Made by a program: the position numbers and the translations under genes | From: Cricetomys ansorgei | Lineage: Eukaryota; Chordata; Mammalia; Rodentia; Nesomyidae | Direction: 5' to 3' | Assembly (NCBI GenBank): GCA_026225945.1 | Contig: JAMJFZ010000320.1 | Span: forward strand, 12,090,001 to 12,154,000 | DNA: 64,000 nucleotides | In this document: positions 12,986 through 23,705 of the stretch, piece after piece | Layout of the letters: every line of letters begins with the position of its first letter | Position numbering within the stretch: position 1 is the first letter of the stretch | Notes under the pieces: generated by a model | Database searches by the model: none | What the model saw: the letters and a program-made list of their open reading frames with translations, nothing else | Told to the model about the DNA's origin: nothing

Positions 12986-13242
12986 GTAAGTAGAAGAGAG
13001 AGGCATCTCTAAGCCTTCAGCCGGAGGGAAGGGGGTTGCCACCAGGGTCCATTGCAATGGGGGAGGCCTTAAGAATCCAGCCTGCCCTCCCCTGTCCTTT
13101 CCCTTGGTCTCCTGCTGGCATGCGACCATCTCCCTAACCTGATCCCTGCAGTCTCAAAGTCCTCCCTTCCAACCCAAAGGTACCAGAGAGAACCCTGTTT
13201 TTCTCTGCCGCCTGCAGCAGTGGCCTTGTGAGCAGGAGCACT

Positions 13243-13296
<54 letters not shown>
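13243..13296 (+). repeat. (CTG)n microsatellite in the last Anks1b intron
   Basis: CTG units run across the tract with one TTG interruption near 13,251. Fifteen uninterrupted triplets follow (about 13,252-13,296), then the tract ends in GCCGCT. The Anks1b pre-mRNA strand carries CUG; the opposite strand carries CAG and gives a spurious polyglutamine frame. Confidence 0.95.
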
Positions 13297-13297
<1 letters not shown>

Positions 13298-14811
13298 GCT
13301 CTTGACCCAGCTGACCAAAAGGTCTAGAAAAGTCTGGGGGCAGCCTTCTCTGAGGCCTCACCCACCATTCTATAAGGGGTCAAGCCTCTGCCCTCCAGAG
13401 AAATTTGTGGAGGCTCCAGGTGAGGATGTCCTGGGTGTCCTCCATGCAGAGGCTTAGACGCCACAGCTTCTGTGTCTTACAGAGGCCAAGGCATCCTCTT
13501 TGAGATGCCTGGGCCACATCCTGTGTGCCTTCCCTCTGGACCGCTGAAGCTCTCTGCAGCCTAGGAACTGTTAGAAGGTGATACCCCTCCTCCTTGTCAT
13601 CTGCCTCCCTCCAGGAACTTCCTCCCTTCCCTCCCTCCCACAGGCTCTGCAGACATCCTGTCCCAACAGGCTGGTATGACTTCAAAGCGGCCGCCTCTGG
13701 TAGTAGCAACACCCCAAAGCTGGAAGGCTCCCAGCCAGCTTCCCATCTGCTTTCTGCTCCAGCTACCATCCTGCATCCTAGAATCTCTGGGATTGGCACC
13801 GGGCGGGCCCCCAGAATGCATTACCCCCTCACCCCACAATCTTCCCATCTGCCACATTCTCTCCCTCCCAGCAGCTCTCAGCCTCCGTGTCATGAGGAAA
13901 TAGACATTTTTAACCTCCAAAGAGAGGTACCTTCTTTGGTGATGATGTGGCTTCTGGCTTACACCTTTGGGGCCCCTCTCCTGTCTCTCTGTTCTTGGCA
14001 ACTTTAGCACCCACGAAGATGACCCCTCAGCATCTGGCCTCTTCACCCCCTGACTGAGGGGAGCTTTTCCTTGGCTGATTGGGCATCACCAGTGGCTGCA
14101 CCTCTACACTCCCATCCCTGACCCTCCCACCTCAGCATCTCTCCAGTCCATGCTCCCAGCTCTCTACCCCCAGTCCTGATGCACCCCAGAACTCTGGTAA
14201 TGCCTGTTCAATTTGTTTTTAAGGATCTCCACCTTCATTCAGGTTTAGCGAATGCAATCCTTGCTTCTCTGCTCCCTCTTCCCAGCTCAGTAAACAGCAC
14301 AACCCTTCACCATGGGGCTTGTACCCAGAGCCCACCAGCCACCTTGCCTGCTGTCCGTGCCCACACCTCTACATCCAGCCCATGAGCAGAGTCCATCCTT
14401 TGCTCCTCTAGAACGCACCCCCAGTGTGTTTGCTCCTCTCCACTTCCTCTGCCACCACCCCTAATCCACGCCCAGCGCATGCACCCTCCCTTTCCCTACA
14501 CAGCAGAGAGCAGATCATGGCACCCAGGAACTACCAGAAAGAACCTCATTTCTCACCACATGCCATGGTGCACAGGCCTCCCACTTCTTGAGTATCTACT
14601 GCTCGGTCCTACTCGGGTCTTTGTGCCACCATTTCCACACCAGGAATGTTCTCTTCCACCGCCCCTAGCCCCCAATTTCTGCATGGCCTATTCCGTGGTA
14701 ACATGCAGGTGTCGGTTGCATGAAAAGGCTTTCCCTGACCAGGGTGGATGCCTGGCCACACTGTAGCCCCTTCTCATTCTCTATAGTATTTACTGAGTAT
14801 TTTGTTGTGCA

Positions 14812-14846
14812 TTTTTTGTTTGTTTGTTTTTGTTTTTGTTTTTACT
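14812..14846. repeat. TTTG/TTTTG simple tract
   Basis: Repeated GTTTG and GTTTTT units lie in the last Anks1b intron. Confidence 0.8.
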
Positions 14847-15754
14847 TATCACTTATTTCTGCCTCTCTCCATCCACATACACACACAAAAAAAATTAGCC
14901 TTATGAAGTACACTGGCATGCTGTCACCCTAGGGCCAGGTCTGTAGCAGGCACTCAGCACAAATCTGTGGTTGCTGAGGGTGGATGTTGATGAGGCTTCT
15001 GAATGTCCAGGGACGCACAGCATGTTGAGGGGTGGGTTGTCACTTGGACTACTATATTCCCTCTCGTGTGGGCTGGATAAGTCTGTTCCCTGCGGGAGCT
15101 CCTCCCAGCTGTACTGTGGCCCATAGACTTCTTCCAGAAGAACACAAAGAGTTTGTTGCCATACGGGCTCATAGAATATTCATCTTAGACACCCTCTCTG
15201 GGAAGGGGGAAAATACACCGAGAATAATGCTAACATCTTTCCCTGGCTCAGGAGCCAGCCCCGACCAGGCTTCAGGTTTTCCCCCTGCTTCAGCTTTGGC
15301 TGTTTACTGTCAGGAAATACTCAGAGCTCCTAAGACTGTGCAGTCCTTCCCTCGGCACCGGAGACTCAGCGGCAACTCAGCGAAAGGCAGCGGGACAGGC
15401 ACATAGGCACAGACGCCGCAGCCTCCTGCAGGCTAGAGGGCTGGTAGAGGAAGACCGGGCAGGCCTTCCAGAAATCCCTTGGCCCGACTTATAGAGCAAA
15501 GTAGATGGCCAAAGGACGCGAGAGCTCAGACCTCAGCTACTGCCCAGGGAATATCCTGCTTGGCTTTATGTAAAGCACAGGACGGTTGAGGGAGGAGCAG
15601 AGTCCACTGAGGCCCAGCCTGGCAGGCCCTTGCTGACCTCTTCCCTTCTTCTGTCTCCTGTCCATCCCACTCTGCCACTTTCCCCTCCTCCTGGGATCTG
15701 TACCTGCCTTCTGTCCACCCCAGTACCTTCCTACCCAGGCAGAACACTTAAGGC

Positions 15755-15915
15755 CGCTGTCTTTACAGTATTCATTGTCTGGACAAGTATTTATCGCATG
15801 CCTACTCCGAATAGGGCTGCCAGGAGCTTTCCCCGGTTTGGAGAATACAGCAAGGAAGGAAAAATAAGACCGCACCTTCGTGGGCATCCATTGTGGAGAC
15901 AGTAGACAGGAGGTC
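15755..15915 (+). mobile_element. L2-like relic
   Basis: AGTATTTATCGCATGCCTAC, then GAATACAGCAAGGAAGGAAA, then a CATCCATTGTGGAGAC segment follow the order of the L2 3' end. It is strongly diverged. Confidence 0.5.
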
Positions 15916-16039
15916 CGCTGGCGTTGTGCGTCAGCGAGATAGCAGAAAGGGGGGAGCAAAAAGTTAAGGTGTCCTTTTGTAGAGGGCGCGGCAGGTACGG
16001 CTTCTAGGAGAGGAAGTGGTGTGGAAGCCAAGACCCGGG

Positions 16040-16790
16040 CCGCACTGGCTAGGAGCCCCCGGGGAGAGCAGAGGCTTGGTGCGGGGATGGGTGCCCGGGT
16101 GCCCCGGGGCCCGCACGGCTGGAGCTGAGCAAGGCGAGCAGGCGAGCGGGCGGGCGCCGACCGACAGGCTCCCCGCGAGGGTTTAGGGTTCTCCCGGACC
16201 CCGGCTGGGGGTGGGAGCCCTGGGCGGGGCGGGCCGGGTCTCACTCGCGTCACCCTTGCAGGCCCCTGCAGAGTCGCTGCGCGGTGCAGGTGCGAAGGCG
16301 CGAACGCCGGGTCCGCCCCGCAGCGCGGCGGGGCGCCCGGGGCCCGAGGTGGGGTTCCAGCGGCGCCCGCGGGGCCGCGCCGCCGCCCAGCTGCCGGATA
16401 ACGGGCATCAGCCTTTCTGTTTTAAAGCAGATCGACCCTTCTGAGCAAAAGACTCTGGCCAATCTGCCGTGGATTGTGGAGCCGGGGCAAGAAGCCAAGA
16501 GGGGCATTAATACCAAGTATGAAACCACGATTTTCTGATAGCCGCCGCCTCGTCCTCGCGGCGCCTTGCCCGCCGAGCGGTCCCCGCAGCAGGCTTTCCT
16601 TCGCGCCTCCGCGTCCGCCCGCCCGGGAGGAAGACTGCCCAGCTCGCGCGGCCTCGTCACGGGCGGAAGGGAGTCCTTTCCCGCCAGCGAGACTTTGCCG
16701 CCCCCCTCCTCGAGGCGCGGGGGGACCCCGCGCGGGGCGCCCCCAACTCCGCTCCCACCGCCTCCGAGGTACTGCGCAACCGCCCCGTAC
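16040..16790. promoter_or_regulatory. CpG-island-like block over the last Anks1b exon
   Basis: About 750 bases of very GC-rich sequence with dense CpG (runs such as GCGCGGCGGGGCGCCCGG). It spans the end of the last intron, the terminal coding exon and the start of the 3' UTR. No TATA box or recognised gene start is visible. It may be an orphan CpG island, an alternative or antisense promoter, or local GC-biased conversion. The limits are judged by eye. Confidence 0.6.
16431..16538 (+). CDS. Anks1b: Anks1b terminal coding exon
   Basis: The exon has 35 codons plus TGA (16,536-16,538). It begins IDPSEQKTLANLPWIVEPGQ and ends NTKYETTIF. This matches the conserved C-terminus of ANKS1B long and AIDA-1 isoforms, including the extreme hydrophobic residues. 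It is in phase 0 with the previous exon. The acceptor is AAGCAG, so use of the first AG would start the exon at 16,428 and add one glutamine before IDPSEQ. The exon lies inside a CpG-rich block, which is unusual for a last exon. Frame and identity are secure; only the acceptor choice is open. Confidence 0.95.
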   Translation: MDPSEQKTLANLPWIVEPGQEAKRGINTKYETTIF

Positions 16791-17408
16791 TTGCTTTGCT
16801 TTCGTTGGGGAGAACGCCTTTCTAAAAGTCGAGGGGGGCCGGGGGGGGTCCTCCAGGACTGCCCAGAAGGCTAGACATCTCGGGTTTCAGTTATCACCGT
16901 CAGCCGTTTTTTTTTTTTTTTGGAAGGGAAAGTCAGAACAGTACTGTCCCCCGCCCCCCGCCCCAAAAGCACCTGTAAAACCCTGTATCACTGAGTACAG
17001 TTTCATGCAAAAAGACGAAGCCACCCTCATGGTTGCCAGGAAATTCCGTCTCCCGATTTCTATACTTGCGGATTTTATATTTAATCAACTGTGTCAGATA
17101 AAGGAAATCTTTATTGAATGATTCAGAAATTTAAGTGATTTAAAAACAGAGGAATTTATTATGCACAGAGAAAAAAAAATATGTGTCTTGTATTAAATAT
17201 TTTTATTAAAAGAATGTTTCATTAATGCATTCATAAGAAAACTAGGTTTGTTGTGCGGGATGTTTCTGGTTTCATTTCCAATGACTACATTTCTACTGCC
17301 ACGAGGACTGGCTCAGTTGTGGGGAAATCCTGATGCGGTCCGGAGAGCAGGAGACGCGGGCAAGCACCCTGGGGTGACTTGAAGTGCTGACACAGCCATA
17401 GCCTGCGT

Positions 17409-17549
17409 AAGTGGTTGTTTTTGTAGGTTTTTGGTTTTTTGTTTTTGGTTTTTTTGGGGTTTTTTTGGTTTTTTTCTTTTGTTTTGTTTTAACCTTTGAA
17501 GTGTTTTAAAGAACATGTTTAACAAATATATATATATATATATATATAA
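17409..17549 (+). repeat. U/G-rich tract and TA run in the Anks1b 3' UTR
   Basis: GTTTTTG and GGTTTTTTTGG units run to about 17,495 and a (TA)n stretch follows at 17,526-17,549. In RNA these would be U/GU-rich sites of the kind bound by ELAV and CELF proteins. That binding is inferred, not shown. Confidence 0.6.
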
Positions 17550-17611
17550 TATAATCTAGGGCTCCTGCTGTCAAGATTTCTGTCATGGAAACCTTGTTTG
17601 AGAACGGTGTT

Positions 17612-17688
17612 AATAAAATTCTATTGCAAAATTCTTTTCTAGAAAAAATAAATAACACAAAAAAAAAAAGAAATTCCAAAGTAATAAA
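17612..17688 (+). terminator. Anks1b: proximal Anks1b poly(A) signals
   Basis: Three AATAAA hexamers occur within 80 bases (17,612, 17,647, 17,683) in AU-rich 3' UTR. They could support a shorter 3' UTR of about 1.1 kb. Usage cannot be read from the DNA. Confidence 0.4.
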
Positions 17689-18347
17689 AGCTTTTCTTGA
17701 AACAGATTTAACAAAAAGTTTGCTTACTATTTGATTAAATAAATTTACTTATGTTTCTTTAAGGTATTTTAATTTTTTTAATGTCTCTGTGAAGTATTTG
17801 TATGATATCATAATGTATATTTCTGTAGAATCAAATTATATGAACAGTACCAATATCATTATAGAAGAATAACATTTTAATGTATATTGTTCTAACCGAT
17901 CACATTGTGAATCATTTTGAAGTTCCTTATAGCGATATTGATAAATTGTGGACTTGTCTTAATGTTTTTTTATTAACCAATATTATTTTAAACCTGAGAT
18001 TATCACATTCATCAGTTGGTGAGTTTTGAAGAAAAACTAAATTTCATTTCAACTGACAAATGTATATGATTTTAGTTCAGTGTTGAAGAATTTTAATGCA
18101 ATATTAAATTACTTGAACTGAACAGTCCCTTGTATAGATTTTGCCTCTTCACTGTTGATATGTATGTAGTAAACTGAGAGGAAAGTAGCACCAGACTATG
18201 GTACCAAAAGGAACTTGTATAGGAGCGAAGCAGCCAGTAGCTCCGCTGAAACACATGCATAAGTGTAAATAAGCTTGGGCTTTCCAGTTATAAATTTTGT
18301 AATTTTTGTCGTTATTTATATCCTATTTAAAAAAAAAAAGCACACAA

Positions 18348-18353
18348 AATAAA
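18348..18353 (+). terminator. Anks1b: distal Anks1b poly(A) signal
   Basis: AATAAA follows an A-run and is followed within 20 bases by a TTGT/GTG-containing stretch, a plausible downstream element. The AU-rich UTR character ends just after it. Confidence 0.5.
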
Positions 18354-20076
18354 ACAGAAGTTGTACAGTGACCGGTGCTTGGCATCCTTCTGCGAGCACC
18401 TCCCGCTCCCGCTGAGGAGCAGGACCGAAGGCCGGGCCCTCTCAGCATCCGCAGACAAAAAGGTTTTTTGTTTTGTGTTTTCGGTTGGCAACATCACTGA
18501 GAAAAACTTCCAAGTTCAAGCAGACTGAAAAAGAAACACTGTCTTCTGAAGCTTGAGTTCCAGCCGTAAGCCACCTCTGTCTTTGCATTGTCTTTTCAAA
18601 GTGGCTTCTAAGGGGGAATTGGTAAGACAGGCATTTCTAAAAGAGAGGGGGAACCCGCCCCCCCCCAAAAAAATGGACTACTTACGTAGCGCAGCACGTG
18701 TAGCTCGCTTGGGAAAGCATCCCTATACATCCACTAGGCCTTTGATTTTTTTTTTTTTCCTAAAATGTGTGGGTGATGGGGCCAGTCAGAGCCACACTGA
18801 TTCTGTGGTCAGTGACCACCATACTGCATGACCTATGACCTTCATGTCACCCACTGCCCTGTGCATGACTGCTACCCTTGGAAACCCAAAGCAGTCCTCA
18901 GGGTGTCCTCTGCCTGTCGTGCAGAGGCCTGAGGCTTTGAACCCAAAAGAGCAAAAACAATGAAAGCTAGGCTAAAATGGACCCGGAGACACCTCTTTCC
19001 AGAAGGAGGCTGGGGTTGGTTTCCCACTCTGATGCTTCCACTGGGCTAGTTTGTTCCTTCAGTACTTTTTGTTTCCTCCAGCCCTCTTATTATGTCATCT
19101 CTGCTTAGCACTTGCATTTTTGTATCCACAAGGATCCCAGCGTGAAGTACACAGCACACTCCAACTGGGATGAATGAAAAGATAGATGACTTGCCTACTG
19201 GCGGGATGGGGCGGCCTCCTTGTGCTGATACCAGGTGGAGGGCGTAATAAGAACAGAGAAAGCTTTGTGGCAGGGGCAGCCCCTCCAAGTTGGGGCACGC
19301 TGCCAATTGTAGTGACTCTCAGGAAGGCAGGGGTGACCCTGACCTCCCTCTTCATTCTTCCCCCTCCCCCTGATGACATAAACCCACTGCAGGTCAGGGC
19401 ACAAGAGCAGCCCATGGCCAGGGCAGGCCAGGGAATGAAAGGAACATGTCTAAGGCAGAAAAGCCAGCTTAGGCTCGGGATGTGGGATTTGTAGCTGATT
19501 TTTTTTTTAAGGGAAAACGTGATATTTGATAAATGCAATAGCCAGAAAGGTAAAAGTGACAGCCCTTAAATGCTAACATTAATCAAAAGAGAACTTAAAT
19601 GCCCTCTGTGCAGAAGGACTTGAATTCAGTCAATCCATTTAAATTTTTCTTATTAAATGATGTTCTGTGATAAATCTGAATGAATGAGTGAACCCTATGA
19701 AAATTATGCTCGGCCTGTTAATAAGCCATGAAAATGGTTCTTTTCAAGTTGGACTGCTTGGGAACATCGCCAGCCTATCAAATGTTTGGATAAAATGGAA
19801 TGGAAGTTTAAGCTTAAAGGGCGTGTGGCCACATCCTCGAAATCAGCAAAACTTTGCACTCGGACTCCAAGTAATGTTATTCCTATTTCTAAAAGGAATT
19901 GGAAATTTGAGGCATAGTCTAGCTTCCAGAAAGCTAGGATGTAATGTCTACGTTCAGAAATCTATATAGAATAAAGCTTCTTTACTGACATTACATCTTT
20001 AAGTTCTCCTTGTTTACAGGCCATTCATTGAGTACATGTCCTGGGAAAAGCAATAGGTTGGTTATAAGCGTTCTCT

Positions 20077-20242
20077 TATTTGTTTGGGTTTGGTTTGGGT
20101 TTTGGTTTTTGTCAAGACAGGGTTTCTCCGTTTAGCCCTGGCTGTCCTGAACATCACTCTGTACGCCAGGCTAGTGTCGAACTCAGAGATCCACCGCCTC
20201 TGCCTCCCGAGTGCTGGGATTAAAGGCGTGCGCCACCACTTA
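20077..20242 (-). mobile_element. B1 SINE (full length, relatively young)
   Basis: On the plus strand: GACAGGGTTTCTCCGTTTAG, CCCTGGCTGTCCTGAAC, CCTCCCGAGTGCTGGGATTA, AAGGCGTGCGCCACCA. This is the reverse of the B1 consensus with few changes, and its A-tail appears as the T-rich stretch at the low end. Confidence 0.92.
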
Positions 20243-21503
20243 TAAACATCACCTTGATAGAAACAGTGACCAACCAGTGTAGACCAGCAGCCTCTCTTCA
20301 GCCAGCCTCCACCAGCCCCCCTGACACCCCCGTCCCCACAAGCCCACTTGGTCTCACATTTACTGTGGTCAGCCCCAGGAACAGAGCCCTGCTTCCCACA
20401 GAAGCCAGTCCCCAAGCAGAGTGGGACCTGTGCACAGGGGTGAGGCCTGTTGCCCAATCACCATCCAGCATACAGTGGCATGTCCTGTGCCCACAGAAGG
20501 ATTTGATTTAACTTCCCTGGCTTCATCTCAAGTCAGTCTACTTGCTGAGAATTCTCATCGTTTCCCTTCCACCTGCTTCTGTAGATCATTCCAGACCCAA
20601 CATATTGTCCTCAGTGTGCAATTCAGAGATTCATAGCTATACATTATCCATTGTTAAAACAGTTTTTGTCTTTCTTCTCCAAGTCCCCAGAGATTTGTTT
20701 ATAAAAGCTGTCTGAGCCTTGGACTTTCCGGGAGTGGGCCATGCTGGAGGCAAGGGGAAGGGAAGGTATCAGGCTGAGCAATCCCATGCTGCTCACCTCC
20801 AGGGGATTCACTCAGCAGATGGCCCTACTTGATTCAACCAAGCAGAAAAAGGTGCAGTCAGATGGTCGACATCAGGAGCACCTGCTGTGCAGCGTCCTCA
20901 GAGTTCGCGGTTCAGAACATCTCCACATTGTCTTGTTGACCTAGTAGAAGAGCTCAGACAAGTCAGGCTTCTAACATGGTAATAAAAGCTGTTGAAAGCA
21001 AACCATAGTCAATGCCCAATAGAACTGTCCTCTGTTTTCCATGACCCAGTCAAGCTGTCCCCACATGGGTAGAGCGTGCCACTCTCTCTCACAAGAAGCC
21101 ATAAGGCAGCACTGAGGAAAGTTGAGACAGCCCCAAGAAGAAGCCACATCAACCGTGTTCTGACATTCGAGAGGCTGCTTTCTCTGCAGTTCTCAAAAGT
21201 GCATGCCCAGTTTTTTTAGAGAAAAAAAATAATCTCAATGTGTTGAATGTTGGGTTGGGAAACCGAGGAGAAGAAAGGCATTCTGGCATGTTTTATCAGC
21301 ATTTCCAGGGTGTGCTATCTTCAGAGACACTGGGTGATGAGTGGGGTGGCCTTTAAGAGGCAACTGTGCCTGAGCTCCAGCTGATTGTCAAGAACAGAAA
21401 GGAAGACCCTGCATCTTCAGGCTTTCTAAGAAAGCTGGGTTCTTACGGGAAAGCAACACATTTTAAAATGTTGGCAGCTAACTCATTGTCTAAAAGTTAA
21501 ATG

Positions 21504-21665
21504 TGGGGTTGGTGAGATGGCGCAGCAGGAAGGAACCCTTGCCAAGAAAACCTCAGTTCCGCTCCTGGAGCTCACCTAAAGGTAGAGGGAGAGAACCAGC
21601 TCCATCAAGGTGTCCTCCGACCTCCACATGCGTGTGACACACGGCAGCACGGGGTGGGGAAAAGG
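21504..21665 (+). mobile_element. B2-type SINE
   Basis: GGGGTTGGTGAGATGGCGCA opens the element and the B2 body follows through GTCCTCCGACCTCCACATGC. Confidence 0.75.
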
Positions 21666-22484
21666 TGAGACGTTGCTGCCACTGCTATTTCACTCCTTTA
21701 AGAGAGTATAATTAGAAACTGGTTCAGTGACTGCAAGGCCAAGCATAGCCATGGCTTCATCGAGGGACTGTTTGGATTTTCCTTCGTGGAACGTGACTTT
21801 CAGAGACAAGCAGCAGAGGGCTCCAGTGGTAGGTGACTGTCATCCTAATCCCAGGGGTCTTCTATATTCCTGCACTGCCAGCCCGAGCATGTGGCTTCTA
21901 AAGTCAAGGTCAGGGAAGCCTCATTGTCTCAATTCAGCTGCCAGAACACTGTCCAGAGTATTCACGTTCCAGACAGGAGAAAGCGTGGACTAACGAGTGG
22001 AATTGTTGCCTGGATGACTCAGCTTTTAAGAGCTTTCCAGCTTTCACCCTCTGACTTCGTAAAGCTCACTGGCCACCCCTTACTTACTAGGAAACCCAAA
22101 AATGTGATGGCTATTGTTATTTTTTAACAGAGCACATTGCAACTCCCAACAAGATAAGGGTTGTTATTGAAGGAAAAGGGAGAGACTGGATTTGGGGGTG
22201 GTCACCAAAGGACTAGGCCAAAGGCGAAAGCAAGATCATATAGGTGAGAGACTTGCACAGGGAAGGTAGAGGCTGCAGGGGGTGCTGATGTTGAGCCTGG
22301 CAGAGTTGCTCCATGAATTAACTGGGGAAATCCAACTGGGGGAAATGCCCCACTGCTGCGCTAACACACACCTGCGCTAGACAGCAGAGCAAGCCTAAAG
22401 AGCAGCTCAGACATCATGGGTGCATTCAACGGCAATGCAGAGGGGTCTGGCCTGGGCCGTCAAGGCCAAGGGCAGAGGGCATCT

Positions 22485-22700
22485 GCTTTGATCGCCACTC
22501 CATACTGGAATCACATAGAAACTTTAAAAACTATTGCCTGGGTCCCATCTCCAGGGCAAAGGCAAGGTCTGGGTTGGAAGAATTCTAGACACTGCAGTGA
22601 GAGAAGTAAGAAGCAGGGCAGACCCCAGAACTGCTCACACCAGGGGTTCCCTCCAAAGCAGATCCTTAAGAATATGACACCATTTACTTGAGTCATACAG
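22485..22700 (+). mobile_element. MER5-like hAT relic
   Basis: TACTGGAATCACATAGAAAC, then TTTAAAAACTATTGCCTGGG, then a GGTCCCATCTCCAGGGCAAA segment resemble the MER5A non-autonomous hAT-Charlie consensus. Confidence 0.5.
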
Positions 22701-22806
22701 ATAGAATGTTATTGCGGTCAACACTTGCGCTTAGTTAATTGGCCAACCAAACCAGCCTGTACCAGCATGCTCGAGTTATGGGCCAAGCAAGCCTCATTCC
22801 CAGTCG

Positions 22807-22905
22807 TCCCTGATTGCTCTACTGGTGCACACACAGCCCTCCCTGATTGCTCTACTGGTGCACGCACAGCCCTCCCTGATTGCTCTACTGGTGCACGCAC
22901 AGCCC
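22807..22905. repeat. 33-bp tandem triplicate
   Basis: Three head-to-tail 33-bp copies start at 22,807, 22,840 and 22,873. The core is CCCTGATTGCTCTACTGGTG followed by CAC[A/G]CACAGCCCT; copy 1 differs at one base. Because 33 is divisible by three, both strands show an 11-residue repeating frame, which explains the short open frames here. Confidence 0.95.
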
Positions 22906-23340
22906 AAAGGGAATAAAGTGTGGAGCAGTTGGGAAGAGAGCAGATGACAGCATTCCTGCTGAGCAGAGGCTCTCCTGAAAGCCAGCAGCCACAGGAGGAG
23001 GAAGCATGAGCTGCTCAGACAGAGCTGTGTTCCCTGGTGAGGCAGTAGAGCCTAGCAGACAGATGAGGGATCCTGGGCAGGACAGGAGTGAGATTTATAA
23101 AGGTCAAAGAGAATCACCAGGTCACTTACTGACCTATGCCACATGTCTGACATATTCTTCTTACCTCCTATAAGCCCCATATCCTCAGCACGTTTCCTAT
23201 CTGACAGACGAGGAAGCCAAGGCTCCGAAAGGCTATACATGGAAGGGAAAAGAGAAAGGGGGAGACGGGATCAACAAGGCATATGACTCGCCTAACACCT
23301 AACACCTATTTGGAATGAATCCTTGAGGGGTTCTAAAGCA

Positions 23341-23705
23341 AAGGCTGGGAAGAGGGCTCAGTTCATAAAGTGCTTTCCTTAAAAGCTCAAGAACTTGAGT
23401 TTGATCCCCAGAACGTACATGAAATACCAGACATGGTGAATCAGCTTGTAATCCCAGTGTTGAGGAAGCAGGGGCAGGTGGATCCCTGCAAGGTCACTGG
23501 CCGGCCAGCCTAGGCTCCTATGTGTTTGCACAGGGGCAACAGGCAAACTCCAAGCCAGTGAGAGACCCTGTCCCAGAAAAGAAAAAAAAACCAAGATAGA
23601 TGGGACCTGAGAAACAACATCTGATACTGTCCTCTGGCCTGCACATCTAAACATGCATGAACATGTGCATCTACACTGCACACACATGAACATGTACACA
23701 CGTTT
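23341..23705 (+). mobile_element. RSINE1/B4-family SINE
   Basis: GGCTGGGAAGAGGGCTCAGT, then GTAATCCCAGTGTTGAGGAA, then GCCAGCCTAGGCTCC, then CCAGTGAGAGACCCTGTCCC, then TGTCCTCTGGCCTGCACA. This is the ordered RSINE1 consensus, nearly complete. Confidence 0.85.

Larger units (their letters stand above)
12986..16430 (+). other. Anks1b: last Anks1b intron
   Basis: This 3.4-kb intron has donor GTAAGT and a tandem acceptor AAGCAG. It contains a CTG tract (13,243-13,296), a pyrimidine-rich central part, a TTTG-type tract near 14,812, an L2-like relic near 15,755 and, at its 3' end, the upstream half of a CpG-rich block. I see no additional exon in it. Confidence 0.85.
1..18370 (+). other. Anks1b: Anks1b gene body, 3' end only
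   Basis: This is the 3' part of Anks1b (ankyrin repeat and sterile alpha motif domain containing 1B; AIDA-1/EB-1). It is a scaffold enriched at postsynaptic densities, with some isoforms reported in the nucleus. Known architecture is N-terminal ankyrin repeats, two SAM domains and a C-terminal PTB domain. Only the last two coding exons are seen here; no earlier PTB exon was found in 1-12,817, consistent with the very large introns of this gene. The plus-strand orientation and the convergent Apaf1 neighbour match the order known in mammals (human 12q23, mouse chr10). The 5' limit is simply the window edge and the 3' limit is the most distal credible poly(A) signal. Confidence 0.9.
16539..18370 (+). 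other. Anks1b: Anks1b 3' UTR
   Basis: The first 300 bases are GC- and CpG-rich. From about 17,100 the sequence turns AU-rich with long U-runs, a GGTTTTT-type tract (17,409-17,495), a short TA run (17,526-17,549) and few recognisable transposons, as expected of a conserved UTR. Candidate poly(A) hexamers lie at 17,612, 17,647, 17,683 and 18,348. I take the last as the distal end because the AU-rich, repeat-poor character stops there. The exact cleavage site is inferred. Confidence 0.65.

Noticed and set aside
12674..13012. Open frame with ATG that contains the Anks1b PTB exon
   Set aside because: Only 12,818-12,985 is exon. The upstream ATG is before the splice acceptor and the tail after 12,985 is past a GTAAGT donor.
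13134..13361. Minus-strand polyglutamine open frame
   Set aside because: It is the CAG strand of an intronic CTG microsatellite. There is no conserved flanking protein and it lies antisense within an Anks1b intron.
16474..17121. 215-codon plus-strand frame over the Anks1b stop codon
   Set aside because: It is in a different frame from the conserved ETTIF end, and its Pro/Arg-rich content is what GC-rich DNA gives by chance.
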